A stretch of 39,377 bases of DNA, taken from positions 1-39,377 of the IMG/VR virus record IMGVR_UViG_3300045922_000817. One strand, written 5' to 3'. The translations under genes and the position numbers were made by a program. Origin of the DNA: a virus. Positions 14,816-21,118 of this stretch are shown in pieces. Under the pieces are notes generated by a model, which saw only the letters and a program-made list of their open reading frames with translations, had not been told where the DNA came from and did no database searches. Numbering within the stretch: position 1 is the stretch's first letter; each line of letters opens with the position of its first letter.

Positions 14816-15238
14816 ATGAACGTGAACGACTACGTGATCCCAGGCCTGAACGCGTCCGTGAAGCGGACCCTCGACGAGAATGGGATCTCGGTCTCCCTGA
14901 CGCATGCGGAGCTTCGCATGATCGGGCGGATGCCTGCGGAGCTTCAAGATGCCGCGGCCTTAGAACAGCTTCGGGATAAGCTCGCGCGGAAAACACTGCG
15001 ATCGCTTAACCCTAACGAGCCAGGCGTATTCCCTGCGTATCCGCGCGAAAAGGGTCCGAACGACACATGGGTCGAGCGGACCGATCTCCCGCCGATCGGT
15101 GCACGCTTGAGCGGACCCGGCTTCGGGCATCGAGGCACGATCGTCAACAGGAAAAAACACGCAGCCTTGAAGGCACTGTATTCTAACCCGGTCGAAGTAG
15201 CGAAGATCGAAGCCGTACTCGCGAAGACTGCGGAGTGA
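14816..15238 (+). CDS. 140-aa protein, unknown
   Basis: 140 aa, starting MNVNDYVIPGLNASVKRTLD, with AAGGAG eight bases upstream. It is soluble and mixed alpha/beta, with no cysteine, signal peptide or membrane segment. A helical N-terminal part (residues 1-60) precedes a Pro-rich centre (PGVFPAYPREKGPNDTWVE) and a basic C-terminal region (GHRGTIVNRKKHAALKALYS). It stands alone between two repeat arrays, has its own strong terminator and a repeat-rich leader. This independent, well-controlled unit beside the candidate origin suggests a regulatory or origin-binding role, which is inference only. Confidence 0.7.
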   Translation: MNVNDYVIPGLNASVKRTLDENGISVSLTHAELRMIGRMPAELQDAAALEQLRDKLARKTLRSLNPNEPGVFPAYPREKGPNDTWVERTDLPPIGARLSGPGFGHRGTIVNRKKHAALKALYSNPVEVAKIEAVLAKTAE

Positions 15239-15253
15239 CGCCCGGACCGCTAT

Positions 15254-15289
15254 AAGCCCGTCCACCACTGGTGGACGGGCTTTTTTTTT
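15254..15289 (+). terminator. Strong intrinsic terminator of the 140-aa gene
   Basis: The stem AGCCCGTCCACC pairs perfectly with GGTGGACGGGCT around a 3-base loop and is followed by nine T residues on the plus strand. It starts 16 bases after the stop codon at 15238. Confidence 0.92.
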
Positions 15290-15504
15290 GACGCATCCCG
15301 TATTCTCCCCGAATACGCCCTTCGGTTCCGACAGACACATCGCGCGTACCGACTGCCGCAGAATAAGCCTCAGAATACGGCTTAAACGCCTTCAGGGGAC
15401 GCCCGCGCCGCGCGCCCGTACCATGACCACTCCCACGCCCGTCCGACGCAATAGAAGGCCGCCTAGGCCGTATTCTCCCCGAATCCGCCTGGCGGTCTCG
15501 CGTG
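15290..15504. repeat. Non-coding stretch with repeated CGTATTCTCCCCGAAT words
   Basis: No supported gene. The word CGTATTCTCCCCGAAT occurs at about 15299 and 15470, and CAGAATACGGC occurs at about 15372. They belong to a GAATACG motif scattered through 14.3-15.9 kb. The rest is GC-rich and featureless to me. Confidence 0.6.
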
Positions 15505-15597
15505 CACGCAGGCGCGCAGGCATGCAGGCGCGCAGGCATGCAGGCGTGCAGGCATGCAGGCGCGCAGGCGTGCAGGCGCGCAGGCGCGCGGGCGCGC
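15505..15597. repeat. 8-bp minisatellite, about 11 units of [CT]GCAGGC[GA]
   Basis: Units alternate between CGCAGGCG, CGCAGGCA, TGCAGGCG and TGCAGGCA, then decay to CGCGGGCG and a CG run. Eight is not a multiple of three, so the repeat would shift any reading frame. Open frames crossing it are artefacts of the repeat. Confidence 0.85.
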
Positions 15598-15991
15598 GCG
15601 TGAAGCGTCGGGTCCCTCGCGTCGAGCTCGTGCGCACACAGGCAGAGTACGCAGCGCGTTAGAGGCGCTCACGCGCACACAGGCAGAATGCGCAGCGCGT
15701 CAGAAGGTACTCGGTCGGACCCTCGCGCGCGCGCGCGGGCGAACGCGTGAAGCGCCGGGTCCTTCGCGTCGCGCTCGAGCGCATGCAGGCAGACTACGCA
15801 GTGAGGCAGAGGGCGCTCGGTCGGACCTTCGCGTGCGCGCGCGGGCCCGCGGGCGTGCGAGCGGGCGGGCGTGCGCGTGAAGCATCGGGTCCCTCGCGTC
15901 GCGCTTGTGCGCACACAGGCAGAATACGCAGTCAATCAGCGCGCGCTTGGACACGTTCAGGCGCGAAGCCTCGGTTCCTTCGCGCGTCTCG
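15598..15991. repeat. Degenerate tandem repeats of about 130-147 bp
   Basis: A ~57-bp element starting GCGTGAAGC, containing CGGGTCC-[CT]-TCGCGTCG and ending CAGGCAGA-[GCA]-TACGCAG, occurs at 15598, 15745 and 15875. A partial copy of its 3' part lies at 15671 and a degenerate copy of its 5' part at about 15961. A second word, CTCGGTCGGACC followed by a CG-rich run, occurs at about 15710 and 15815. Several long frames are open on both strands, as expected for repeats without A/T-rich stops, but none has an SD or protein-like composition. Confidence 0.8.
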
Positions 15992-16020
15992 ATCGCGGAT
16001 CGAAGCACCCGAATAGCCCC

Positions 16021-16335
16021 TGATCACAATAACTACCGAACATTATTGATCTAAAATTGGGTGTGATCACGTGCGATCACACTTATGATCACACTTTTGA
16101 TCACACTAAGTATATAATATTATTAGTATATATATATATATTATTAGGTGTGATCAGGTTTTTTAGAATTTAAAATCTTTAAGAGAGAGAGTTCGTATAA
16201 ACAGATTTTTGTGTTCCTAAAATTTCATAGGGCTCTATGTTTAAATTTGAGATCACGGTGATCACACCTGAAATTTGAGGTTATTCTCCAGTGATCTTCG
16301 AACCTTAGTGTGATCAAAAATGTGATCACTTCCCT
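16021..16335. other. Candidate replication origin: GATC iterons around an AT-rich unwinding region
   Basis: Twelve GATC sites lie in 306 bp (16022-16327); about one would be expected by chance. Most sit in TGATCAC or TGTGATCAC contexts. Four form a tandem set at 16065, 16075, 16087 and 16099, spaced 10-12 bp. They abut a pure A/T segment (about 16110-16147, mainly TATATA/ATTATT). A second group lies beyond it at 16152, 16251, 16260, 16293, 16312 and 16324. Iterons plus an AT-rich melting element beside a primase-helicase gene is the layout of many theta-type origins. The initiator is not identified. A regulatory operator cluster is the main alternative. Confidence 0.6.
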
Positions 16336-16485
16336 GCACACACGCGCACACACCCGGCGCTTCGAAGGCGCTCAACCTTGACGCAACGCGTTGTAAAACT
16401 GTGAGATGCCGCAGGCGTGTGCTTCCCCTCTTTCCCGCGATGGATGTCGGGAGTTGCTGAAAACGCTGCGCGTTAGATGCTGTCG
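16336..16485. other. Spacer between candidate origin and primase 3' end
   Basis: Contains a short CA/CG repeat (about 16338-16356) and a GGCGCTTCGAAGGCGCT near-palindrome (about 16357-16373). No gene or clear terminator was seen. Confidence 0.4.
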
Positions 16486-19005
16486 TTAGCCTTGCGTCTG
16501 AAGCGGGATGCGCACGGCAGGCTCGACCCTAGCGTACCGACCGCCGAATCGGTGCCGTATGCGACTGGCGCCGGGCAGAAGCGCCAGTAGCTGGCCGAAT
16601 TGCCCAGCCTGGTTCCGAGGAAGCGTTTTCTTAAGATCGGCGTTGTTCGTGCGCACTATGAGGTAATCGCCGACGACATCGAACCCGTGGCCCTGAAGAT
16701 CTGCGCGTTCCACACGACCTTCGTCTGACTCGTGCGATGCGTCCAAGATGCGCTCGATGGCTTGGGCGACGGACACCACGGTGGTGCGCTCAATGCGCCC
16801 GAAAGTGTCCTTGTGTGCGATCGAGATGCGGTGGGCGAGAACGGATCCGAGACACTTCTCCTCAAGTGTTTCTTCTTCTGCGCGGTTGAGCGCTTGGAAC
16901 TCCAGGCCATCGACTAGTTCGCGCGCTTGCTCAAGGGTGAGTGCTTCGTCCGAGGTGACCGTAGCGGTACCTGCAAGGACGACTGCAATGTTCTCGGCAA
17001 GACGTCCTGGACAGTTACCGGACAAGGCGACTTGGATTGCTGTAACGTTTTCGCGGAACTGCTCCCACCGTCGCATCATCCTTGTGAGGAGTCGAGCGCC
17101 GAACTTGTCGTCGATATGGCGGTAGGCTTCCTTGGCGGCAGCGTACTGCTGAGCTTGCTTTACCGGGTCGCTTTCTCTTCTGGCCAGCACGGACAAAAAG
17201 CGCGAGCGATCCTGTGGCTCGCGGAGTGGTGAAGCCACTGCGCACATCATGAACGACGACACACACCGGAACTGTTGGCCCTCACCGTCGGCGGTCCCTT
17301 TGGTAATCAGGTTGTCGGGAGTTGCGTCGTACGACGAACGTGCAAGCACGATGACTCGTTCGATGGCGTGGTTGGTGCGCTCGTTGTCTTCGGAGAGTTC
17401 GATGTCGTCGCACACGACTGGCATTGCCGCCATTCTTACGTCTTGGCGGATACCTGCTTCGGTCGATTCGCTCCCGCGCTTCACAATAGCGCGTTTACCG
17501 AAAACCTTTGTGACAACGGCATCAACGAACGCGGTCTTTCCGACACCTGGTGGGGCGATAAGCTCAAGGTGAGGTCTCTTGCGGAGTGCGCCGCACAAGG
17601 GTGCGGTTGCGAGCCATCCCGCAACAATGAGTGCCGATTTTGGGGCGCGCCATTGTAGGGTGTTGCACGCTTCTACCAACTGTCGTCCTTCGTCGCAGGT
17701 GAGTTCTTCTGTGGCGAATGGTGGTAGTACTCGGTCCCGAGTGAAAACGATTCCGTTCGAACTGGCTTCGAGTAGGTTCCGCGCTTCACCTTCTTGGCTG
17801 ATCACTTCGTCGCCGCGGTGGTACACGAGCTTGTTTTCAGCGACTTCCCATACGCCGCATCCGCGTGCTGCGGAAGATCGGTTGAAGATGCCCCGCTGGC
17901 GGCATCGCTCCATGAGGAACGATCCGGCGCCAACCCAGTTGGCGCTTATGACCGCGCCTTCCTTGTTTCGTTTGGGGAAGAAGTGCTGCCAGAATTCGAG
18001 TGGCATAAGTTCCGTGAGGCTTGGTGAACAAAGCGCTGTGGATCCGAGGGACAGCACCGAGTAGTTAGAGCGGCTGATGAAGTAATACTTCCGTCCGTTG
18101 TAGCCGAGTGGGCGCACGTATTTCTCGACGTCACCGTCGATGGGTGTTTGTTGAGCGGCTTTTTCTTCCAGGACTATAGGCGGTTCTTGTGGGGCCTGTG
18201 CGAGTCTTCCTAGAGCGCCGATGCGGGCGCGAAACCACTGGAGCATGTTTTTGAGTTCGCGCTCGAACACGTCTGGCGGTTTCGGTTCTTGGTATGAGGC
18301 ATTTCTTTCGCGGAGCTTTTGCTCGACGATCGTTTCGTCATGCGTATGGTCCCAGAGCCAGCGCCCGTAGGTGAGTAGGTCGTGATGTCTTTCGCCTGGG
18401 ATGACGTCGCGAGAGCCGCCGTGCGGCGACACGTCCGGTTCATCGTCGGGCAGTTCTTCGAAAGGTTTCTCGTGGTCGAAGCAGCGGAGCATCCACGGTG
18501 GTGCTTCTGCGAGTTCGCACTCTCCTGGTCGGAGTCCCCCGCCAGCATCGGAGTCCCATCGGTATTCCCACGGTTCCAACGGCTGGTTGGTTTTTTCGCA
18601 CCAGGAGACGACGGACGGGGGCGCGACGAAGTAGTGCCCGTTGCCTCGGACGTGAGCGGTAGCGGCGTTACTGGTACCGCCGAAGAGCGGTTGGATGCCT
18701 TTTTTCAGGCGCGGCGTGTATTTAAAGTAGATGTGGTAGCCATCGCGCGAGCGCACGCGCCATGTGCGCGGGAACAATGCGAGGTCTTGTTGGCTTGCTC
18801 CGTGGTCAAGATCGACGCCGATGACGCCGGAGATTTGTCCGGTGGCGATGCCGATGTTGTAACCGACCAGTCCGGAGAAGCGCGCCTGGAGTGGCTCTTC
18901 GAGCATTTGCCGCCACTTGTAACCCTTGCTTGGGACTTTCGAGTTCCGCGCGAGAGCGAATGTTTTCAGACCGTACTTCTCAAGCTCCGCTGCCGATTCG
19001 AACAT
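16486..19005 (-). CDS. Primase-polymerase/helicase fusion protein
   Basis: 839 aa, ATG at 19005 with GAGGG upstream. The N-terminal part (1-180) is an archaeo-eukaryotic-type primase-polymerase: IGIATGQISGVIGVDLDHG gives the metal pair D65/D67, RSRDGYHIYFKY gives the catalytic His91, and VRGNGHYFVAPPSV follows at about 119-132. A linker leads to a C-terminal helicase of the D5/superfamily 3 kind with Walker A IAPPGVGKTAF (483-493) and Walker B PVVCDDIEL (529-537). Such fusions unwind the origin and lay down primers. The gene's 3' end faces the candidate origin. No phage DNA polymerase was found, so the host replicase is probably used for elongation. Confidence 0.88.
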   Translation of the reverse strand: MFESAAELEKYGLKTFALARNSKVPSKGYKWRQMLEEPLQARFSGLVGYNIGIATGQISGVIGVDLDHGASQQDLALFPRTWRVRSRDGYHIYFKYTPRLKKGIQPLFGGTSNAATAHVRGNGHYFVAPPSVVSWCEKTNQPLEPWEYRWDSDAGGGLRPGECELAEAPPWMLRCFDHEKPFEELPDDEPDVSPHGGSRDVIPGERHHDLLTYGRWLWDHTHDETIVEQKLRERNASYQEPKPPDVFERELKNMLQWFRARIGALGRLAQAPQEPPIVLEEKAAQQTPIDGDVEKYVRPLGYNGRKYYFISRSNYSVLSLGSTALCSPSLTELMPLEFWQHFFPKRNKEGAVISANWVGAGSFLMERCRQRGIFNRSSAARGCGVWEVAENKLVYHRGDEVISQEGEARNLLEASSNGIVFTRDRVLPPFATEELTCDEGRQLVEACNTLQWRAPKSALIVAGWLATAPLCGALRKRPHLELIAPPGVGKTAFVDAVVTKVFGKRAIVKRGSESTEAGIRQDVRMAAMPVVCDDIELSEDNERTNHAIERVIVLARSSYDATPDNLITKGTADGEGQQFRCVSSFMMCAVASPLREPQDRSRFLSVLARRESDPVKQAQQYAAAKEAYRHIDDKFGARLLTRMMRRWEQFRENVTAIQVALSGNCPGRLAENIAVVLAGTATVTSDEALTLEQARELVDGLEFQALNRAEEETLEEKCLGSVLAHRISIAHKDTFGRIERTTVVSVAQAIERILDASHESDEGRVERADLQGHGFDVVGDYLIVRTNNADLKKTLPRNQAGQFGQLLALLPGASRIRHRFGGRYARVEPAVRIPLQTQG

Positions 19006-19102
19006 TCTTGGCCCTCAAGATTTTGCTTGCGCGGTGGCGGGAGCTTTGGCAGAGACAAGCCACCACGCCACACGTGGTTTGCTAAAGTCCTAGTTGCAAC
19101 CT

Positions 19103-19142
19103 AAGGCCCGGCGGTTTGTCCCCGTCGGGCCTTACCTTTTTT
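19103..19142 (+). terminator. Hairpin with T-tract in the primase/19284 divergent region
   Basis: AAGGCCCG pairs with CGGGCCTT around a 15-base GC-rich loop, followed by ACC and six T residues on the plus strand. No plus-strand gene lies just upstream, so it may insulate the 19284 genes from antisense transcription of the primase gene. On the minus strand the hairpin would lie in the primase leader. Confidence 0.6.
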
Positions 19143-19148
19143 GCTGTT

Positions 19149-19211
19149 TGTGACATGTCTGCTGTTAACAACCCCGACCAACCATTGGTCGATCTAGCCT
19201 CGATGTGACAT
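19149..19211. promoter_or_regulatory. Operator-like sites: two TGTGACAT words and a 17-bp inverted repeat
   Basis: TGTGACAT occurs at 19149-19156 and 19204-19211. Between them CGACCAA-CCA-TTGGTCG (19175-19191) is a perfect inverted repeat. The TGTGACA word resembles the TGTCA/TGACA repeats at 14582-14651, so one regulator might act at both places. The region lies between divergent primase and 19284 transcription units. Confidence 0.45.
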
Positions 19212-19274
19212 TCCTTCAACGGCGATTGTTGCTGTATCTATCAGCACTTGTACGACTCGGTGCGTTGATACGAT

Positions 19275-19291
19275 GATGCCATCATGGCATC
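19275..19291. promoter_or_regulatory. Palindrome over the start codon of the 110-aa gene
   Basis: GATGCCATCATGGCATC is a perfect 8+1+8 inverted repeat, and the ATG of the next gene lies within it. It could be an operator or a translation-blocking hairpin. Confidence 0.5.
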
Positions 19292-19616
19292 TTTGAGTCC
19301 TACGTCCTCTGTAGACGGATCGCTCAGTGTACCCGAAGACGAGTGGCTCCGCATGTGGGCAGCGTCGCGCATGGAGCTAAAGCCGAGAGGCTCGGTGTCT
19401 CTTACGTATTACGCAGCGAAGTACATGGTTTATCGGTGGTATCTGTCGGATGCGGTGGCGGCTGGCTATAGTCCGGTTCGCGTGGATAGATTCGATGAGA
19501 TACTGTTGGATGCGTTCCCGAGTTTGCGGGTATCGCGGGTTCGGGGCGTAGAAATCTTAGACGGTGCTCGCTTCTATCGGGATAGGGTAGGCGGGCGACT
19601 CACTTACGGAGTGTGA
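19284..19616 (+). CDS. 110-aa protein, possible D5-type winged-helix domain
   Basis: 110 aa, starting MASLSPTSSVDGSL. No SD is visible and the ATG lies in a palindrome. The region from about residue 40 to 100, with SLTYYAAKYMVYRWYLSDAV, then RFDEILLDAFPSLRV and RVRGVEILDGARF, resembles the winged-helix domain found at the C-terminus of D5-type primase-helicases: a Y-x-x-W helix, F-x-x-[IL]-L-x-x-x-F-P, and R-G plus a final strand. The neighbouring primase-helicase ends without an obvious copy of that domain. A stand-alone DNA-binding partner for replication is therefore possible. The match is from memory and weak. Confidence 0.55.
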   Translation: MASLSPTSSVDGSLSVPEDEWLRMWAASRMELKPRGSVSLTYYAAKYMVYRWYLSDAVAAGYSPVRVDRFDEILLDAFPSLRVSRVRGVEILDGARFYRDRVGGRLTYGV

Positions 19617-19619
19617 TTC

Positions 19620-20126
19620 ATGGGGGCAGCAGTCAGGTACGTGTACGGGGATTTTACGGCGACGACGGGTGCGTACGCTGCGGGGCAGGCGGTGGGTAGC
19701 ACGCTTTCGCTGCCGCGCGCGTTTGCGAGTCCGAGGGGCGTGGCGTTTGTGCGCTCCATCTCGCTGTTGGGTAGCGTGGCGGTTGGTGTGGCGTTTGACA
19801 TCATCCTCGCGGGAAGCCGGGAAGGTGTGCTTGCGACGGACAAGACGACGTGGAGTCCGACGAGCTTAGGGATTAGTGGCAGTCCGCCGACGGTGCTGGC
19901 GCGGGTTCCGTTTGCAACGTCGGACATTGGCACCTACGGCACTAACTTTGTGGCGCATCGGTCGGGTTTGTCGATTCCGGTGTATGCGGTTCCGAACGCT
20001 CTGGCGTCTGCACCGAATCAGTCTGACAGGGAAGGGCGGTCGCTTTGCGCGGTGATGGTTGTTCAGGGTGCTGCGACCTATGGTGCTATTCCTCTGCGGC
20101 TGGTTGTCGCGCTATCTGACGAGTGA
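19620..20126 (+). CDS. 168-aa virion-type protein outside the structural cluster
   Basis: 168 aa, starting MGAAVRYVYGDFTATTGAYA, with GGAG nine bases upstream. The pattern (GAYAAGQAVGSTLSLPRAF, then VRSISLLGSVAVGVAFDIIL, ending LRLVVALSDE) is beta-rich and resembles small phage structural proteins of the decoration or head-fibre kind. I recall such proteins with a T-A-[YD]-A-[AS]-G-[DQ] start. It is the second gene of a two-gene plus-strand unit ended by the 20204-20240 terminator, far from the other virion genes. It could be a morphogenesis accessory gene acquired separately. No cysteines, signal peptide or membrane segment are present. Confidence 0.6.
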   Translation: MGAAVRYVYGDFTATTGAYAAGQAVGSTLSLPRAFASPRGVAFVRSISLLGSVAVGVAFDIILAGSREGVLATDKTTWSPTSLGISGSPPTVLARVPFATSDIGTYGTNFVAHRSGLSIPVYAVPNALASAPNQSDREGRSLCAVMVVQGAATYGAIPLRLVVALSDE

Positions 20127-20139
20127 GAGTGTCAGCGCA

Positions 20140-20166
20140 TTGACAGATGTCGTATTGGTGTAGGAT
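20140..20166 (+). promoter_or_regulatory. Possible sigma70-type promoter
   Basis: TTGACA at 20140-20145 and TAGGAT at 20161-20166 with a 15-bp spacer, shorter than the optimal 17. A start near 20173 would give a transcript of only about 70 nt before the terminator at 20204-20240, a possible small RNA. Confidence 0.3.
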
Positions 20167-20203
20167 GTTCGACGGGTGCGATCGCTTTCAGGCGCAGTAG
20201 AGG

Positions 20204-20240
20204 CCCCGGAGAGATGTGGCGATGTTCTCTCCGGGGTTTT
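20204..20240 (+). terminator. Intrinsic terminator after the 19284-20126 unit
   Basis: CCCCGGAGAGA pairs with TCTCTCCGGGG around a 10-base loop and is followed by four T residues then CC on the plus strand. It separates this unit from the convergent minus-strand operon, whose last stop is at 20242. Confidence 0.85.
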
Positions 20241-20241
20241 C

Positions 20242-20418
20242 CTATTTGTTCCATTTGCCTGTTTTAAGCCACTTTTTCGCCTTGAAGTACGAGTAGTGCT
20301 TCACTCCTAGTCTTTGGCACGCTTCGCGGACGGAACACTTTTCGCGCAGGACGAACTCGTCGATTAGGCGCAATAGTTCGAACACTTTTCGTTCGGTCTC
20401 CGTATGGGGGCCGGTCAT
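20242..20418 (-). CDS. 58-aa helix-turn-helix protein
   Basis: 58 aa: MTGPHTETERKVFELLRLID, a middle containing REKCSVREACQRLGVKHYSY, and a basic end KKWLKTGKWNK. The central part is a compact helix-turn-helix (about residues 28-48) followed by a basic tail, so it should bind DNA. Its ATG overlaps the stop of the preceding gene by four bases (ATGA). It is the last gene of a four-gene minus-strand operon with the same overlap at each joint. It is a candidate regulator for the inverted-repeat operators at 14.6 and 19.2 kb, which is inference. Its stop is two bases from the plus-strand terminator hairpin. Confidence 0.7.
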   Translation of the reverse strand: MTGPHTETERKVFELLRLIDEFVLREKCSVREACQRLGVKHYSYFKAKKWLKTGKWNK

Positions 20419-20636
20419 TGTTTGCGCAGTCGTTCAAGCACGTTCTGGTGATTTTCGAGTGCCACGATGGCGATTTGCGGTGCGTGAAGCTCAATTGCTT
20501 GGAGCATGTCAACGAGCGCGGCTTTCATTTCTCGTTCTTTCTGCGTTGCGAGGGTGTCCGAGAGTGTCAGCAGTTCGTCTCTTTCGTGGAATGCGACGAA
20601 CAAGCGCACGTCGCTTGCGGTCACTTCGTCTGTCAT
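20415..20636 (-). CDS. 73-aa helical protein, unknown
   Basis: 73 aa from the ATG at 20636 (MTDEVTASDVRLFVAFHERD), with AAGGG eight bases upstream. Longer in-frame extensions would run deep into the M15 peptidase gene. The protein is acidic and almost wholly helical (LLTLSDTLATQKEREMKAAL, then VALENHQNVLERLRKQ), suited to a coiled-coil or adaptor role. It overlaps both neighbours by four bases (ATGA). No membrane segment is seen, so it is not a holin. Function is unknown. Confidence 0.65.
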   Translation of the reverse strand: MTDEVTASDVRLFVAFHERDELLTLSDTLATQKEREMKAALVDMLQAIELHAPQIAIVALENHQNVLERLRKQ

Positions 20637-21118
20637 CGGAACGCCCTTGCCATATTTTCGTCGGTGACGGGAAGGAAGCCCGGAGCGATAGCGCGGCACT
20701 GCATCCAAGTGGCGACGCGTCCGTTTTCCGTCGGTCGTATATCCACGTGGAAGCCGCCGATGGGGGGTTCTGATCGGGCGAGCTTCCAGTCGGCGTAGAT
20801 ACCGACGCCGCCGAAGCCTGCGAGCGTTAGCATCTTGAAGATGGCTGGTAGCTTCTTGCGCGGCACAAGAGGCAGCATGAAGTCGAGCGCCATCCCAAGG
20901 CCGCCGCGTTCTGCGAGCGGGTAGTGGAAGCTTTTCGGCGAGTGTTTTCCGCCGGTGCCGCTTGTCACGACGGCGTGATGCAGACCTGCGTCGTAAAGCG
21001 CTTTGTCGAGGGTGAGAATGACTCGGCGGTCAATAAGTCGGGGATTCCCCCAGGTGTGCCCGTCGCCGGTGAGTACGCGCAGTGAGTTCCAGTCTTTAAG
21101 CTGCATCACGTGATTCAT
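20633..21118 (-). CDS. M15-type peptidase, candidate endolysin
   Basis: 161 aa. Likely zinc ligands are visible: His65 and Asp79 in SFHYPLAERGGLGMALDF, and His124 in GGFHVDIRP with Asp126. This is the S-x-H...A-x-D plus H-x-D pattern of the M15/VanY-like D-Ala-D-Ala or L-Ala-D-Glu peptidases used as endolysins. Compared with the usual motif, the H-to-D spacing carries about seven extra residues (PLAERGG). No signal peptide is present. It cleaves peptidoglycan cross-links if active. It lies in a small operon in the early half of the map, away from the membrane proteins at 36.8-37.7 kb. The start has a four-base overlap with the upstream gene. Confidence 0.7.
   Translation of the reverse strand: MNHVMQLKDWNSLRVLTGDGHTWGNPRLIDRRVILTLDKALYDAGLHHAVVTSGTGGKHSPKSFHYPLAERGGLGMALDFMLPLVPRKKLPAIFKMLTLAGFGGVGIYADWKLARSEPPIGGFHVDIRPTENGRVATWMQCRAIAPGFLPVTDENMARAFR

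Noticed and set aside
14598-14819. 73-codon plus-strand frame before the 140-aa gene
   Set aside because: TTG start without SD, sits over operator-like repeats, and has a non-protein-like composition.
15505-15991. Possible CRISPR array
   Set aside because: Units are either 8-bp contiguous repeats or long degenerate ones; there are no regular repeats with unique spacers and no cas genes.
15288-16016. Several open frames on both strands across the repeat region
   Set aside because: Frames stay open because the GC-rich repeats contain few stop codons; composition is Arg/Ala/His repeats, there is no SD, and the 8-bp unit would shift the frame.
18382-19104. 240-codon plus-strand frame opposite the primase
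   Set aside because: Antisense to the strongly supported primase domain, with no SD or recognisable motif.
19103-19133. tRNA-like fold in the 19.1 kb hairpin
   Set aside because: Only one stem is present; there are no D or T arms or anticodon loop. No tRNA was seen anywhere in the window.
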